DNA of 64,000 nucleotides from Rutpela maculata (Eukaryota; Arthropoda; Insecta; Coleoptera; Cerambycidae). Both the position numbers and the translations under genes were made by a program. A model generated the notes under the pieces. The model was not told where the DNA came from. It did not search any database and was given only the letters and a program-made list of their open reading frames with translations. This document shows, in pieces, positions 44,231-56,186 of the stretch. Location of the stretch: positions 17,585,821 through 17,649,820 of the forward strand of contig OW386291.2 of assembly GCA_936432065.2 (NCBI GenBank). The letters are read 5' to 3'. Position 1 is the first letter of the stretch; each line of letters starts with the position of its first letter.

Positions 44231-46115
44231 GGTCGTGCCAATCCTGAAGCCGAATAAGAACGCGAAGCTCACCGGCAGCTATCGACCGATCTCGTTGCTG
44301 TCGGCGATCTCCAAGTTGATAGAGAAGGTCATCCTGATCAGATTAGACTCTGCTCAGGATGAACTCCACATCGATAATGAGTGCCAGTTCGGTTTCAGAC
44401 GAGCAGGGGCACTGTGCAGCAGATCGTCAGGATCGTGAATGACGTCAAGGTACAATGCAACCTCGGGAAGAGCACCATCATGGTGCTCCTCGATGTTGAG
44501 AAAGCTTTCGAGACCGTATGGATCCTGGGACTGCTTCATAAACTAAACGCACTGGACTTCCCCATGCACATAACGAAACTTGTTCACTCTTTCCTGGCAG
44601 GCAGGTCGCTGCAAGTCAGAGTGAATAATAAATTAACAACTCGGCGGGACATTCGCGCGGGCGTCCCCCAGGGATCGTGCCTGTCACCAAAACTATACAA
44701 TCTATATGTCTCCGACTTCCCGGAATTCCCGAATTCGAACATTGCCAAGTACGCCGATGACACGGCCATGTACGTGCATTCGCACAATGCACAGGCAGCT
44801 AATATGTTGCTGAAGGCTCACATGGCCCGTGCCATGGCGTATTACGACAGGTGGAAAATTCGGATCAATTCCGAGAAGTCGGAATCAATTCTATTCACGC
44901 GCCGTTTCACCGAAAATCAGATTCTAACACCACTTTCGATCGGGGGTCGCCAAATTCCAATTAAACGGTGCGTGAAGTATCTAGAGGTGAACTTGGACAA
45001 GAGACTGACGTTCAACATTCACATAAACGAGACAATACGCAAGGTCTACTCCATGTCCAGGACTCTGTATCCGCTCCTGGCAAGGAGTAGCGGACTCAAC
45101 AGGACAAATAAAAAATTGTTGTATACGATGGTGATCAGGCCGGCCATCACATACGCGGCGCCGGTGTGGTGCAGCATACCGATCAGGACAATGAGAAAAC
45201 TCCGAGTTCTCGAACACAAATTTATGTGAGTCATCTCTGATTCGGGCAGATACACCTCTCTCAGAGATCTATATAATCGTTGCCACGACATAACGCCACT
45301 AGCGGACTACGTCCAAGAAATCTCCCAAAAATTCTATCAATTCAAACTGGGCGATAGTCCGCTAACCCGCAACATAACACGAATCAGACAGCATAATGCG
45401 ATCCTTTTCGATATCCGACACCGCCTACCATACCAGGCGTTGCCTATCTTTCGGCAAACTGGCAACCTCTCTAGCCACACTTTCCTCTACGACAGCTTTT
45501 CCTTTCCCCACCTTTAATCTTCACCAAAACCTACCTTTCTCTTCCATCTGTTTGTTTTTACCTTTTTTGTTCCTTGTCCATTTTTGTCTCTACATTCAGT
45601 CTCGACCAATAAACTCTTAATAAACCAAAATTTCACATAACATTACACACTTTTAACTATCCACGACACTTTCCTAACGTCAGGAAGACTACCAGGGTGG
45701 AATTGTCTCAAACGGGTTTTTTCGTTGAGTTTTGTTTTCCCGTGCCAGCAATCAAAATTTTTAAGTGTTCGCGTGTGCGCGAAATCGATAGTTTTTCAGT
45801 TTTAATTTTAATTATTTTTAAGTACCTACCCTCATGTACTACGTTGCACGATATTGTTAAATTTAAGCCTTTTTCCATTAGGCAGGAGTTTTAACTCACC
45901 AAGTAATTTTCGTCACCGCCAAACCGAACCTTCCCCGCCCAGCCTTACACCCACCAGGGCGATGTTCGCCGTGGTTGTCTGGCTGGCTCCGGGACGGACT
46001 CCGGAATGGCGCATATTGTATCATGTAATATTAATAAGTGCTTGTTGTTGTTGTTGTAAATATATAACCAATAAATTTTAATGTAAAGATTTAGCAAATA
46101 TTACTGTATATGACG
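44231..46115 (+). mobile_element. Jockey-clade LINE, 5'-truncated
   Basis: A 10-bp duplication GTAAATATAT lies at 44221-44230 and 46116-46125. The element starts inside the RT domain and ends in a 3' UTR with (TTG)n near 46043-46055 and AATAAATTTTAATG. The same 3' UTR in shorter, reversed form lies at about 13842-13957. Confidence 0.8.
44233..45517 (+). pseudogene. Jockey reverse transcriptase, C-terminal two thirds
   Basis: 44233-44438 begins VPILKPNKNAKLTGSYRPIS and ends at ECQFGF. After a frameshift near 44400, ORF 44381-45229 has VLLDVEKAFETVW (residues 35-47), AGVPQGSCLSP (93-103), KYADD (123-127) and AITYAAPVW near the C-terminus. The stop TGA (45227-45229) is followed in the same frame by 95 codons to TAA at 45515 (CHDITPLADYV, RLPYQALPIF), so it is a premature stop, probably from CGA. 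GC content is higher than in the neighbourhood, suggesting a young copy. Confidence 0.9.
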
Positions 46116-46179
46116 GTAAATATATATCGATCAGCTAATAATATACATAGAACAAGCACGTATTCTATGCATAGACTAT

Positions 46180-46730
46180 ATGAAATGGAGCATATTATGC
46201 CTTGCGCGGAAACTTCGAAGCACATTTTTGCCTAAACTGTTCGTTATACATAAAAAATGGAAGAGATCATTTTTGGGTGCAATTTTATTATCTTTCATTT
46301 TCATAATAACCTCAATTGGCCTCCGAGCCATAGAAAGCGCGATATTCGCAAAAAAAACCGTTTTTTGTGAACTTTGACCTTGAATAATTTTTTATGCCGT
46401 AGTGATCTTGTTGTCGATTTTTAATATTTTCTTCAAAACAACAAAATGAATCGATTAAAAAAAAATTGAAAAGAAAAGTCTAATTTCACTGGATTATTGG
46501 TAATTGAGATATAGAGGTCATCCAAAATAAGCCAATTTTCCAAGAACGCTCTGTAGCTCGATAGTCGAAAAAGATAGACGATCGCGGTTTGCACCATTGT
46601 TTGTTTCTCGAGAATCGAGCTCAGGACATCTATATTAGTTTTTGTCTATCTGCTATAGTTTTAGAGAAAACCTCAAATCCCACCTTATTTTACTCGTTAT
46701 CCAAATCATCCTTACGTAATATCTGTCTCG
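46180..46730 (-). mobile_element. Mariner-type element, copy 2, inverted
   Basis: 46180-46265 is the reverse of about 43885-43968 (TGCCTTGCGCGGAAACTTCG). 46490-46720 is the reverse of about 42630-42820 (GCTCTGTAGCTCGATAGTCG). The transposase middle is deleted. Confidence 0.6.
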
Positions 46731-46739
46731 GTTCGATGC

Positions 46740-47920
46740 ACCGTGACCTGATAACTAATATAATGGACTATTTAGGCTTTCGTACTATTTTTACATTTTG
46801 CAGTTTCTAAACTTTCAAAAGCATCCAGCTATCTATTACATGTTACATTTGATTATGATTGATAAAAGGCATGTTGGGCTAGATTAGATTTTTCAGTTCT
46901 TTCACTTTTGAGATGGACTATGTGTTCCTTGAATCTTTTCGGGCGTTTCGTTTGCCAAACATATTTCAAATTACAATCTTTACAACTAATAAGGACCCGA
47001 ACCCTTGGTTTGATTCAATTTTATCTTTTGAGTTGCCAAAAGTTTATGCAGTTTATTTTCCCACGGTTGATCAACTGCCATATCTAGGTACTTGAAAATA
47101 TTATTAGACCACGGATAAACTGAGGTTCATATGATATTGAGACAAATTTTGAATTATTTTCGGTTTCAAAAGTCTAGGAGTCCAGCACAGAAGACTTCAA
47201 TTATTTGGATGACTTACGGCATCCTATTTACGGTCGCATTCTGACTACGTAAGCCATATCGGCCTCCTTTGAGCTAGTTTCTCTGCTAGTGTAGTGTTTT
47301 GCTAGCATGAGAAATTTTCACAAAAATAAATAATTGTAAAATATTATTGATTATTTAAATTATTGCAATTTCCATTATAAGGTGCAATATTTGTTGGAAA
47401 ATCCAGTTCCCCAATCCGATTAGAATTAGCATCAAGTTAGCAAGACTTTCGTATCGATGGCCACAAAACTGCCTCCAGCACCAGATTCCCTGTTTAATTA
47501 AATTTAATGTGGTTGCCGGTCTCAATATGCAGCTTGTCCTGTTTACACTGCAATGCAAACTGCAATTTTAGTATGTTAAACTTAATTTTTTTTTCTAAGT
47601 AATTAGTTTGAATTGTTATGAAGGGAACATTGACTCATGCTTATTCTAATTCAGACCATTCTAGCTGGACTAGAGTGGTATTCAGCAAAAAGATATTGTT
47701 TATACCATTTTGCATGGAAATAATTTTGTATGAATTATAAGAAATATATAAATGCTTACGTATAAAGAAATTAATGACATAATAGACAATTTTAGAATTT
47801 CCCAATGATTATTAAGAGAAAAATAAATATCTTGCATTTGTGCTTACTTCACTGTTATAAAATATTATTTTAGGTATTCGGCAGATAATTTTAATAATAA
47901 GAAAATATTTTTATGCGATT
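46740..47920. other. No gene seen
   Basis: AT-rich sequence without a supported feature; the short ORFs show no family resemblance. Confidence 0.5.
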
Positions 47921-47925
47921 ATTTC

Positions 47926-49395
47926 ACTCATTAACGCTATAGCCAATGAGAGCCAGCCCGTTTTTTCACAACATTCACCAATCAAATGTCATTATTAGTG
48001 GTAATTCAAGCTAGATCGGCTTTTGACAGTACCAACATGCAAAATTTATCGCTAATTTTTTATGTCGCTGCAGCGGCAAATACTGCGATAATTTTTTGAC
48101 GTTTTGTTTCGTGAAATATTTTCGGCAAACAGGGCAACTCACGCTTTTAAATTTTATCTATAAATATCTTCTCTAGCTTATTAGGTACTAATTGTTAACT
48201 TACCTTATAAATTGTAATAGTGTATTATGTACTAGCAAACATAAACACACCACATATATAGTAAACAATCGTCAGTTCCAAAGAGAAGCCTGTCTGAAAT
48301 ATATAGGCTACAACACTTGCCTATCTGTAACTATTTCAATTTGTCTACTTTTCAATCAGGTAACAATAATATACAAAGATTGTACTTAATATACCTAGCT
48401 CATAATACAGGAACAAGTCAAGCACAACTCTCAATAGCTCAATAACGTAGTTACAAAGTTAAGCAAATCATTTATTATAAATGTCAAGTAAACACATTCG
48501 CTCTGGAAACAAACTAAAAATGTACCTAGGTACCTACTTACATACGGTAATCTATCAAAAAGTAACTAGTTGAATCAAAGCTGTGCAATATTTTAATTTG
48601 TTGTATTTAAAATTCACTCTGCCTAACGAAGCAAACCTCAACATAATTTGTAAACTTCGTAAGTTAAAAATAAGGATTAAATACGTAAATATGAATCAAT
48701 GAACAATTATTATGGAATATAACTCTAGTAGCGGCAGCGCTAGATGGCGCTCTCTATGTCAATCTCGGAACCATGAGTGTATAGTAATAAATAGGCGGGA
48801 CATTGGGAATAATGTAGTGCTCTCTCTATCGTTCCTCGTCATATTGCACCTCAGAAACGCCTGAAAGGTGTTAAGCCAGTCTATATATTATAATATCTAA
48901 GGTTTCAACTCGTTTTATTTACTAGTTGCCATAAAAACGTCACTAGATTATTTTAAAATATAGGGAATCTCCATTGTTTCTACTGCGTTTGTTTCAGATT
49001 TGCTGTTTTGAAAATATGAGTCGGTTTGGAAATATTTCTCTATATCAAATTAATGAGGAAATTGAAAATAAACTCTAAAAAGTGACAAGAAAACGTCTGA
49101 AGGCAATTAATGAGAAAACATAATATTGAAGATGTACTTAATGAATTATTTATTCGTGAAATATTCTCCTCAAATACCACTCGTGCTTTAAATTTTATCT
49201 AAAAATTTTTTCTCAAGCTAAGTTGCCCCTAGTTAATATAACTCGTGCAAATTGGCAGTTTATTATCAAAGATTAAATCCCTCCCGCAAAAGCTGTCGGA
49301 ATTTAATCAGATAATAAACTTTATATTACCAGGCAACACGCTTTCGAAAAAATTTTCGATAAAATTTTAAGCACCAGTGATATTACATACGATTA
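47926..49395 (+). repeat. About 1.4-kb direct repeat, copy 1
   Basis: Starts CGATTATTTCACTCATTAACG and ends near GTGATATTACATACGATTA. Copy 2 lies at 50608-51855 in the same orientation. The most similar part is the first 280 bp (GTAATTCAAGCTAGATCGGC). A coding start MSRFGNISLYQINEEIEN is readable at 49018. An 80-bp sub-block (AAATTTTATCTA, TCTCTAGCTTA) occurs near both ends (about 48108 and 49155). A dyad AGTTTATTATC / GATAATAAACT lies at 49259-49312. Confidence 0.65.
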
Positions 49396-49611
49396 ATATA
49401 TTCTTACTTTATTAACCAATCAAAATATACATTTTCAAAAAAATCGACCAATAGGATCTGTTTAAAGTGAGAAAAACGGCTATCGATAAATGGAAAAAAG
49501 CGAGAAAAATGTATGTTACTTTTTTCGTAGTAGCCATGTGTTAAACTAAAAAAGTCATTGAAATTATTAAAATCTGACATTTCACGTTTTGATTTCTGTA
49601 CACAAAATGAA

Positions 49612-49800
49612 TGAGATAAAGCGATTTGGTGATGTTTCACAAGAAAATATTAACTAAGCTATGAATGAAAGTGTCCCAGTTAAAACGAGAAACACTAAAA
49701 ATTGTATATGGAAACAATTTAAAGCTTTTTGCAACGAGCATTATTCCCTCGAAAAAGATACGACTACTATGATGAACTTGCAAATATTTTGACTGACTGG
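49612..49800 (+). pseudogene. Tyrosine-recombinase-like N-terminal fragment
   Basis: Reads RFGDVSQENIN, a stop, then NESVPVKTRNTKNCIWKQF and KAFCNEHYSLEKDTTT. The pattern (MSRFG start, E-I-N, P..T...I...F..FC.E) is that of the SAM-like core-binding domain before Crypton/DUF3504-type tyrosine recombinases. The same start occurs at 49018 and 51539. The catalytic R..H..Y part is not present. Confidence 0.45.
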
Positions 49801-49987
49801 GGTTGTAACATGATAAAAAACATTAGAAAATGTTTTTATTTATTATTATAAATCGTTATTTTTAAAACATTAAATAAACAGTTTTGTTGTTTTAATAATT
49901 ATTTTAGATATTTTTTAATCATATATTAATCTTCTGTAATACACACGAGGTTGATTTTCTACTTGTGTAAATTTTTTTGAGTGACTC

Positions 49988-50107
49988 AAACTTGTTTTCC
50001 ATGAAAATTATGCTCGAATTAAGGGACATAGGAAAAATTGCTCCACTTCGTGTCGCGATTTTTCCACGCCCTTGATTCTCGAATAATTTTCATGGGAAAA
50101 CAAGTTT
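49988..50107. repeat. 120-bp hairpin with 38-bp arms
   Basis: AAACTTGTTTTCCATGAAAA (49988 on) pairs with TTTTCATGGGAAAACAAGTT (ending 50106). The arms continue through CTCGAAT/ATTCTCGA and AAGGG/CCCTTG, then a second stem GGAAAAAT / GATTTTTCC. The loop is about 17 bp (GCTCCACTTCGTGTCGC). Confidence 0.8.
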
Positions 50108-50607
50108 TTGTCCTCTTGTGTATTAATACTGACAGGAAAGCATTAATTTATTACTTGACACATATCAAAAATAAAAAAGAATCACTCTTTAATAGTCATT
50201 TTGCTTTTGAATTGAACATATATCTCTCCTGATGAGTTCTAAAGAGAATGAAAAATGTTGTACAATTTTTAGGGAGATTTGATCAGTCGAACGTTGATTG
50301 AAATATTTTAATTATTAAGTCATGTGAGTGAAATTTTTTACCTATTTCTCTTTGTGCTTTTTAGTAGTTCTTGGCTTTGAAATGTAACAAATGTTTATTT
50401 ATGATGGAGTATCCTCTAGGTAGAGTTAGAGACACTGGAAAGAATTCCTCGTAAGGGAGGATTTCTTATAATATATTGGCACGATCATACTTAGATCTTC
50501 AGTGTATAGAAAGAATGGTTATTTTCTTGTTTTTCATATTGAATATTAGATATAGTTAAGTATAGTTTCTTTAAAAGTTATCTACCGAATACCCAAAATA
50601 TTTTATA

Positions 50608-51855
50608 ACGATTATTTCACTCATTAACGCTATAACCAATGAGAGCCCGTTTTTCCACAACATTGCACCAATCAAACATCATTATTAGTGGTAATTCAAG
50701 CTAGATCGGCTTTTGACAATACCAACATGCAAAATTTATCGCTCTAATTTTTTAGGTCGCTGCAGTGGCAAATATTGGGAACATTTTTTGACGTTTTGTG
50801 TCGTCAAATGTTTTCGGCAAATAAGGACAAATCGTGCTTTTAAATGTTATCTATAAATATCTTCTCTAGCTTACTAATTGTTAACGTAAATTGTAAATGG
50901 TAGTATTGTATTAATAACCTAATAAGCCAACGCTGTGTGGAACTTATATAGGTTCGGGATAAGTTATACACAGCTTTCAATGGCTTAATACCTAACGTAA
51001 TTACAAAATAATTTTCACAACTAAAATTAAATATAAATATCTACGAAGCAGACAAATCAGTTATTTCATGATAAATACACAAATGTAGGTACTTACGTAT
51101 GGTAATTCATCAATCATCACAAAGCAGCTAACACTTATTTGGAAAATCAAAACTCTGCAGTATCACTATATACATTATAATTCGTTGTACTTAAAGTCTC
51201 TCTACTTAAACAAGTAAACCTTAACTTAACTATTAAACTTCTCAAATTAGAAACAAGGATTAAATACATAAATATATATTAATAAACACTTTAATACAAT
51301 AATTCAATTCACTGTTTGGGCCAGTTAGCAGTTAAGCTAGCGTTACTAAATGGCGGTACCATACCATCTAAGCCAGCGATAGATTGGAATATGCAATTTG
51401 TGTGGTTTTCCCCATAATGTGATTGGTCGAAGCGTGCTTTATTGTAATGACTAGTGTTATAAGTTACAGTACCTATGGTTTAACGTATATTGTTTTTCTT
51501 GATTGTCATAATTTAAACCTACTTTGTTTTTTATTACATGAGTCGCTTTGGAAATGCATTTTTATGTGACGTAAATGATGAAATTGAAGATAAAGGTGTG
51601 TAATCTCTAAAAAGTAACAAGGAAACGTCTGAAGGCAATTCATTACTGAACATAATATTGAAGCTTCTAAATTTTATCTATAAATTTTTTCTCAAGCTAA
51701 GTTGCCATAAGTTGCCATAAGTTGCCGCTAAAGCGGTCGGGATTTAATCAGATAATAAACTGTCAATTTGCATTCTTTATATTACCAGGCAACAACGCTT
51801 TCGAAAGAATTTTACCGATAAAATTTCAAGCACTAGTGATATTACATACGATTAT
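50608..51855 (+). repeat. About 1.3-kb direct repeat, copy 2
   Basis: Second copy of 47926-49395, diverged by many indels. The coding start MSRFGNAFLCDVNDEIEDK is readable at 51539. It ends AGTGATATTACATACGATTA. A GTTGCCATAA short tandem repeat occurs near 51700. Confidence 0.65.
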
Positions 51856-51873
51856 TAAGAGACTTATAGACTA

Positions 51874-52260
51874 GTATTACTATGAGAAAATGCCAGGGCG
51901 GAACCAAAATGCGCGAATATTTTTACCAGTGGCATAGCTTTATCTGGGGTATAGGAATGTGTAATTGCAATAAAAGTTTCGCGGTCAAGGAACTGTGAAA
52001 ATGGAGTAGATTAAAACTTGCCAACTGTTACGAGTAACCTTTATTCAGGAGAAGTGTAAGAATAGTAAGTTATACTAAACTTTGCCTAATAAAGTTGTTT
52101 TATTATTATTCTTACCGTCGCCGCCGCTCTACTGCAGGGCACCGCCGCCACTGGTGTTGACATTGAATGTCACGTAATTCTTTCTCATTGGTTTAGAATG
52201 ATGGAGCGCACAAACTCGTTTCTGCGCATATTTTTTGCTGGCATCTTCTCATAGTAATAC
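51874..52260. mobile_element. 387-bp MITE with TA duplication
   Basis: TIR GTATTACTATGAGAA(A/G)ATGCCAG at both ends, with TA on each side (51872-51873, 52261-52262). The arms continue imperfectly (ATGCGC..ATATT). A Tc1/mariner-type MITE is the simplest reading. Confidence 0.8.
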
Positions 52261-53597
52261 TACTTTACTACGTTCTTTAGTACTTTTAACTGTAGTCCAA
52301 CATACGACATTAGAAATGTACCTCACTCGACTTTTTGCTGTAGGTAGGTGCAGGGGGAGGGGTGAAGTAGGTGTTACCTAATTTCACCATACAAAATTTC
52401 ATACCGATATCTTTAAAAACAAGGAAGTTACAGGGGTGGCCCACTATTCGTTTACACCCGGTACAGTGGTATGTAGTAGTATTTCCGAAAAATTTGTTTT
52501 AAAATACGTGGTGAATATAAGAATGAAATTTTTAGTTAACAGTCATACAAACATTTTTAGAGTATGAAAACCTTTTTCAGACCATTGGATCTGATTACAT
52601 CATCTGCAAACAACAGCTTCCTTTGGACGACCTGGCAAAACCCATTTTTGTATATCAACACTTTCTGTGACAAAAAAATGCTGTCGATAGTACCTTAGCT
52701 TCATAAAAACCACGTTTCAGCAATATCTTGATTTTTGAAAAAGAATCGCCACGTTCCATCATGGTACTTGAAGCCGTTTTTTAGGAATTTTCGGAATTTG
52801 GGCCGAACGCCAGACTCGACCGAGGGTAATTTTGGATTATTTAGGGCATCTTAAAATATGTACCAAATGGACAGCAAAAAGTTTCATTAAAAATCCGATG
52901 TTAAAGGACAATGTTAAAAATAGCTGATTTTTGGCCCCCATCGCGGAACGCGGAAAATGCTCAAAATTAACAAAAATACGTCTTCGTGGTATCAAAAGGC
53001 TGGAGAAAATTCTGTTTCACCCCCAAAAACATAAAGACAACCTCTAAAATTGCTTTGAATAATAGTTTACACTGATTGTGAAAACTACATTTATTTTGTT
53101 TTATGATAACTATTAGGTATCGATTCAACAGAGATAGCAAAAGGGTAAAAACTACCCCTATTCACACCCTATTCAGGGAGTAGGGGGCAGGTACACAGCA
53201 CCTAATATTAAAAAGTAGGTAGGTACCAAGGTGATTAAAAATTTAAAAAATTATTTTTTAATACTAGTTGAGCCAGACCTTCAACTGATTCTGACCTCAG
53301 CATCCTCGTTTTCATATAAGGGTATGAAATAATATTCGCAGCAAGTATTATTACGAAAAAACCGCTTTAGTTAGCGACCCTGGTAACCATCAAACTACCC
53401 TATTCGGTGGTGCATTTCTACTGAGTTTCGAATACTAAAAAAAAATGCCACGGCACTTAGTAATGCACCAAATTATTTTCTACTAGGAAAAGAATCCTTA
53501 TTACGAAAAATTACGTCTATATGAATATGAAAAATATTTACAGCACGTATTATAACAATAGATCTGTATGGTTTTAGTCAACACGTTTTTTTTTTTT

Positions 53598-53950
53598 TTA
53601 ATAAAGAACAAATAGCGAGTTATTTAGCAACCTCGAATGCAACCAAACTACCGTATTCAGGTAGTAGAATCGTATTTCCAGATTGGCCCCTCTCTTTATA
53701 TTGATCGTTTTGCATTTGTCTAGCCCAAACTTCATGTTGATATCTGTGGAAAATTTTTCTACTAGTTGTATCAGTTGTTGCAGCTTAGATGGAGACGGTG
53801 CGTACAGCTTCAGAACGTCCATATATAATAAGTGCGATACGTTATGATCTTGAACGCGGTATCCTATTTGTGTTCTATTGAGCAGATTAGAGAGGGGGTT
53901 CAACGCCAGACAGAACCACAGGGGGCTCATGGCGTCTCCTTGGAATATTC
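53598..53950 (-). pseudogene. R2-like RT fragment with YMDD-type box
   Basis: The minus strand reads FQGDAMSPLWFCLALNPLSN, then LLYMDVLKLYAPS and KFGLDKCKTINIKRG. The catalytic box is YMDV, where YMDD is expected, so the second Asp is lost. QGD (not QGS) and YMDD favour the group of LINEs with a restriction-like endonuclease. Truncated at both ends; it abuts the (AAT)n tail of the next copy. Confidence 0.65.
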
Positions 53951-53959
53951 CTCTATTCC

Positions 53960-54545
53960 TATTATTATTATTATTATTATTATTATTCCATTATATTTTT
54001 CTTTTTTCCTTTCATTAGTTAGCCGGGGTTCGATTACCCAAGGCTAGCTAAGTCGCACAATTTTGGAGATATGGATGTTTGATGACATGTGGGGAGCTTG
54101 TCTTCTCGCTGTTGTCTCCAGGGGTGGTAGTTGGGGAGAATTTGTTCACTTGAATGCCAGAAACTTGCGTACAATATTTGCTGTGCCCAGTAGCGCCGCT
54201 TTCTGGATCGTCCTCAAGTGCCAGTCCTGCAACTGTAGCTTCTGTTTCGCCTCCATCCAATCTTTGGTGACCAGTCCATTCGCAGAAACCGCAACGGGAA
54301 CGATTTCTACTTCGTTCAGCCGATACATATCTTTTAGCTCTACAGCAAGCGGTTGGTACTTTCTCTTCTTTTCGGCAACTGTCGAAACTAATTTCTGATC
54401 TGAGGGGACTGCAATGTCGACAATCACTGCCTTACTAGCTCTTTTGTCAATCAAAACGATGTCAGGTTTGTTTGCTTCTACGGCTCTGTCGGTGTTGATT
54501 GCAGTATCCCACAGTATTTTGGCTCTGTCGTTGCGGAGAACCTGC
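53960..54545 (-). pseudogene. R2-like LINE 3' end with PD-X14-D endonuclease
   Basis: The minus strand reads LRNDRAKILWDTAINTDRAV, ANKPDIVLIDKRAS and AVIVDIAVPSDQK. PD, 14 residues and D give the restriction-like endonuclease signature of R2-type LINEs. It continues EKKRKYQPLAVELKDMYRL, VEIVPVAVSANG and IQKAALLGTANIVRKFL to the stop at 54146. A 3' UTR and (AAT)n tail (about 53960-53987) end the copy. Its 5' side is cut by the tail of another copy. Confidence 0.7.
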
Positions 54546-54549
54546 TCTG

Positions 54550-54582
<33 letters not shown>

Positions 54583-54995
54583 TTTTTTTTTTGAAGCCAG
54601 TCGCCCTTCTCTCTGTCTCCGATGCCAGAGAGGGTACGCTGGTAATACCAGAGACCACTCCCTACGCCGTAGAGTCAGTGATCACTGGGTCCGCGAATCG
54701 TGTGCTCTGAGCAGGCGTAACGAGCCAAGGATAACGGCCTTCTGCATTCTTCCAGCTAAGATTTCTGCCGAGTTTCGGCATGCCGGTATCGTCTTCTGTT
54801 CCGAAAGCAGTGTATGCCTCACCCCACCGAGGGATCCTATAATTAATACCACTAGCTTAACGGTGTGGTCTGGATAGAGTCTGCGGAGTTCGAAGAGAAG
54901 ATCTTGATATTTAGTCCGTTTTTCCTCCTCTTTCAAAACAATGTTTGTTTCCGCTGGAGCGGAGAACTCAATAACAATTATTATTATTATTATTA
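54546..54995 (-). pseudogene. R2-like LINE 3' end, second copy
   Basis: ORF 54682-54936 has EKRTKYQDLLFELRRLYPDH, LVVLIIGSLGG and MQKAVILGSLRLLRA, the same C-terminal order as the copy at 53960-54545 but distinct in sequence. It ends in an A-run then (AAT)n at about 54549-54592. The tail enters the first copy at its LRNDRAKIL segment, so this is the later insertion. Confidence 0.65.
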
Positions 54996-55128
54996 TGTTT
55001 CAAATTCTCTCCTTAAGAGAAGGTAAGGTGTACCAACCATCGGCTATCAGCAAGATGGCGGTTTCTATTTCAATTTATAGGCAAATGAAGGAATTTTCTG
55101 ACGGAGTTACAAGTATTTAGGAGGACGG

Positions 55129-55203
<75 letters not shown>
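55129..55203. repeat. (ATT)n microsatellite
   Basis: About 24 uninterrupted ATT units. Shorter tracts lie at 53960-53987, 54549-54581 and 54979-54997. Confidence 0.95.
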
Positions 55204-56186
55204 ATGTATTTTCACATCCATTTTTTTACAGTGTATTGGTTTTCTTATGTCTGCATTTAATAGATAGAATATTAAACATGGCTAATCACTGTAAGGGGTT
55301 GAAAATGATATTAGTTTATTCTCTGTTATATTATTCCATGCAAAGTACTTCTGGGTAAGCTATAGAACTTCATTTGTTCTAGAAAAGGGTATAGTAAATA
55401 TACAAATGGATACTATTTTTTTTTAATAGTAAGTGCTGTGTATGGCATTCCACCCCCTGAATAAGGTGTGAATAATAGTTTTTACCGTTTTGTTATATCT
55501 ATTGACTCGCTACCTAATAGGGGAGAAATAGAATTTTTCGCAGCCTTTTGATACCACGAAGACGTATTTTTATTAATTTTGAGCCTTTTCTAGCCATTCT
55601 CTCTGGGTCTTATGGGGGCCAAAAATCAGCTATTTTTAACATTGTCCTTTCAATTTGAATTTTACAAGTCACTTGACCGCTCCGATCGCGCAGAGGTCTA
55701 ACCCCTACTTCACCTCCTCCTCCTGCACCTACTGACAAATAGAGAGCAAAAAATGGAGTCCGGTGCATTTCTGCTGTGATATAATGGAGTACTAGGTTTG
55801 TTAGTCAATTTTCCAGCTTTACATTTTTTTTTCCGAAATAAAAATCTGTACTGATATTTCTGGACTAGTACCTATTGATAGAAGGTAACAGGTAATTGCT
55901 AGTGAATTGATTATATAATATATATTTTCTACGACTATTTAATACATCATTAATTATCGACACGTTTTTGAAAATGTATTAAGACTCATTACTCACAGCC
56001 GTGAGTAATAATTCATTACACAATGAGCTAGGGCCAATCACAAGAGTTCGTACTCATTAATCAACAGTTATTGTGGAGCAATCACGAAAGACGATTTAAA
56101 GTTCAGGAAATATCGCGTGTGCCGTAACTTAATTCAAACTGTCATTCATGCACATGTAGATTTCTTTACTATCCCTCCAAAACACC

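Larger units (their letters stand above)
52330..55790. mobile_element. Inverted arms enclosing R2-like fragments
   Basis: 52330-53250 is matched in reverse by 55420-55780. Shared blocks are AGGTGCAGG..GAGG.GTGAAGTA, AAAAATACGTCTTCGTGG with TATCAAAAGGCTG, and ATTCACACC.TATTCAGGG. The left arm has extra internal sequence (52400-52970). Between the arms are LINE pieces and ATT microsatellites. No clear flanking duplication. Confidence 0.6.

Noticed and set aside
44354..45291. Minus-strand ORFs of 61-81 codons
   Set aside because: Antisense or alternate-frame shadows of the GC-richer jockey RT.
47926..51855. Long terminal repeats of a retrovirus-like element
   Set aside because: The repeats lack TG...CA ends, no primer-binding or gag/pol pattern lies between them, and each contains an ORF start.
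54025..54045. tRNA-like B box (GGTTCGATTACCC)
   Set aside because: No A box or cloverleaf at the right distance; it is in the 3' UTR of the R2-like LINE.
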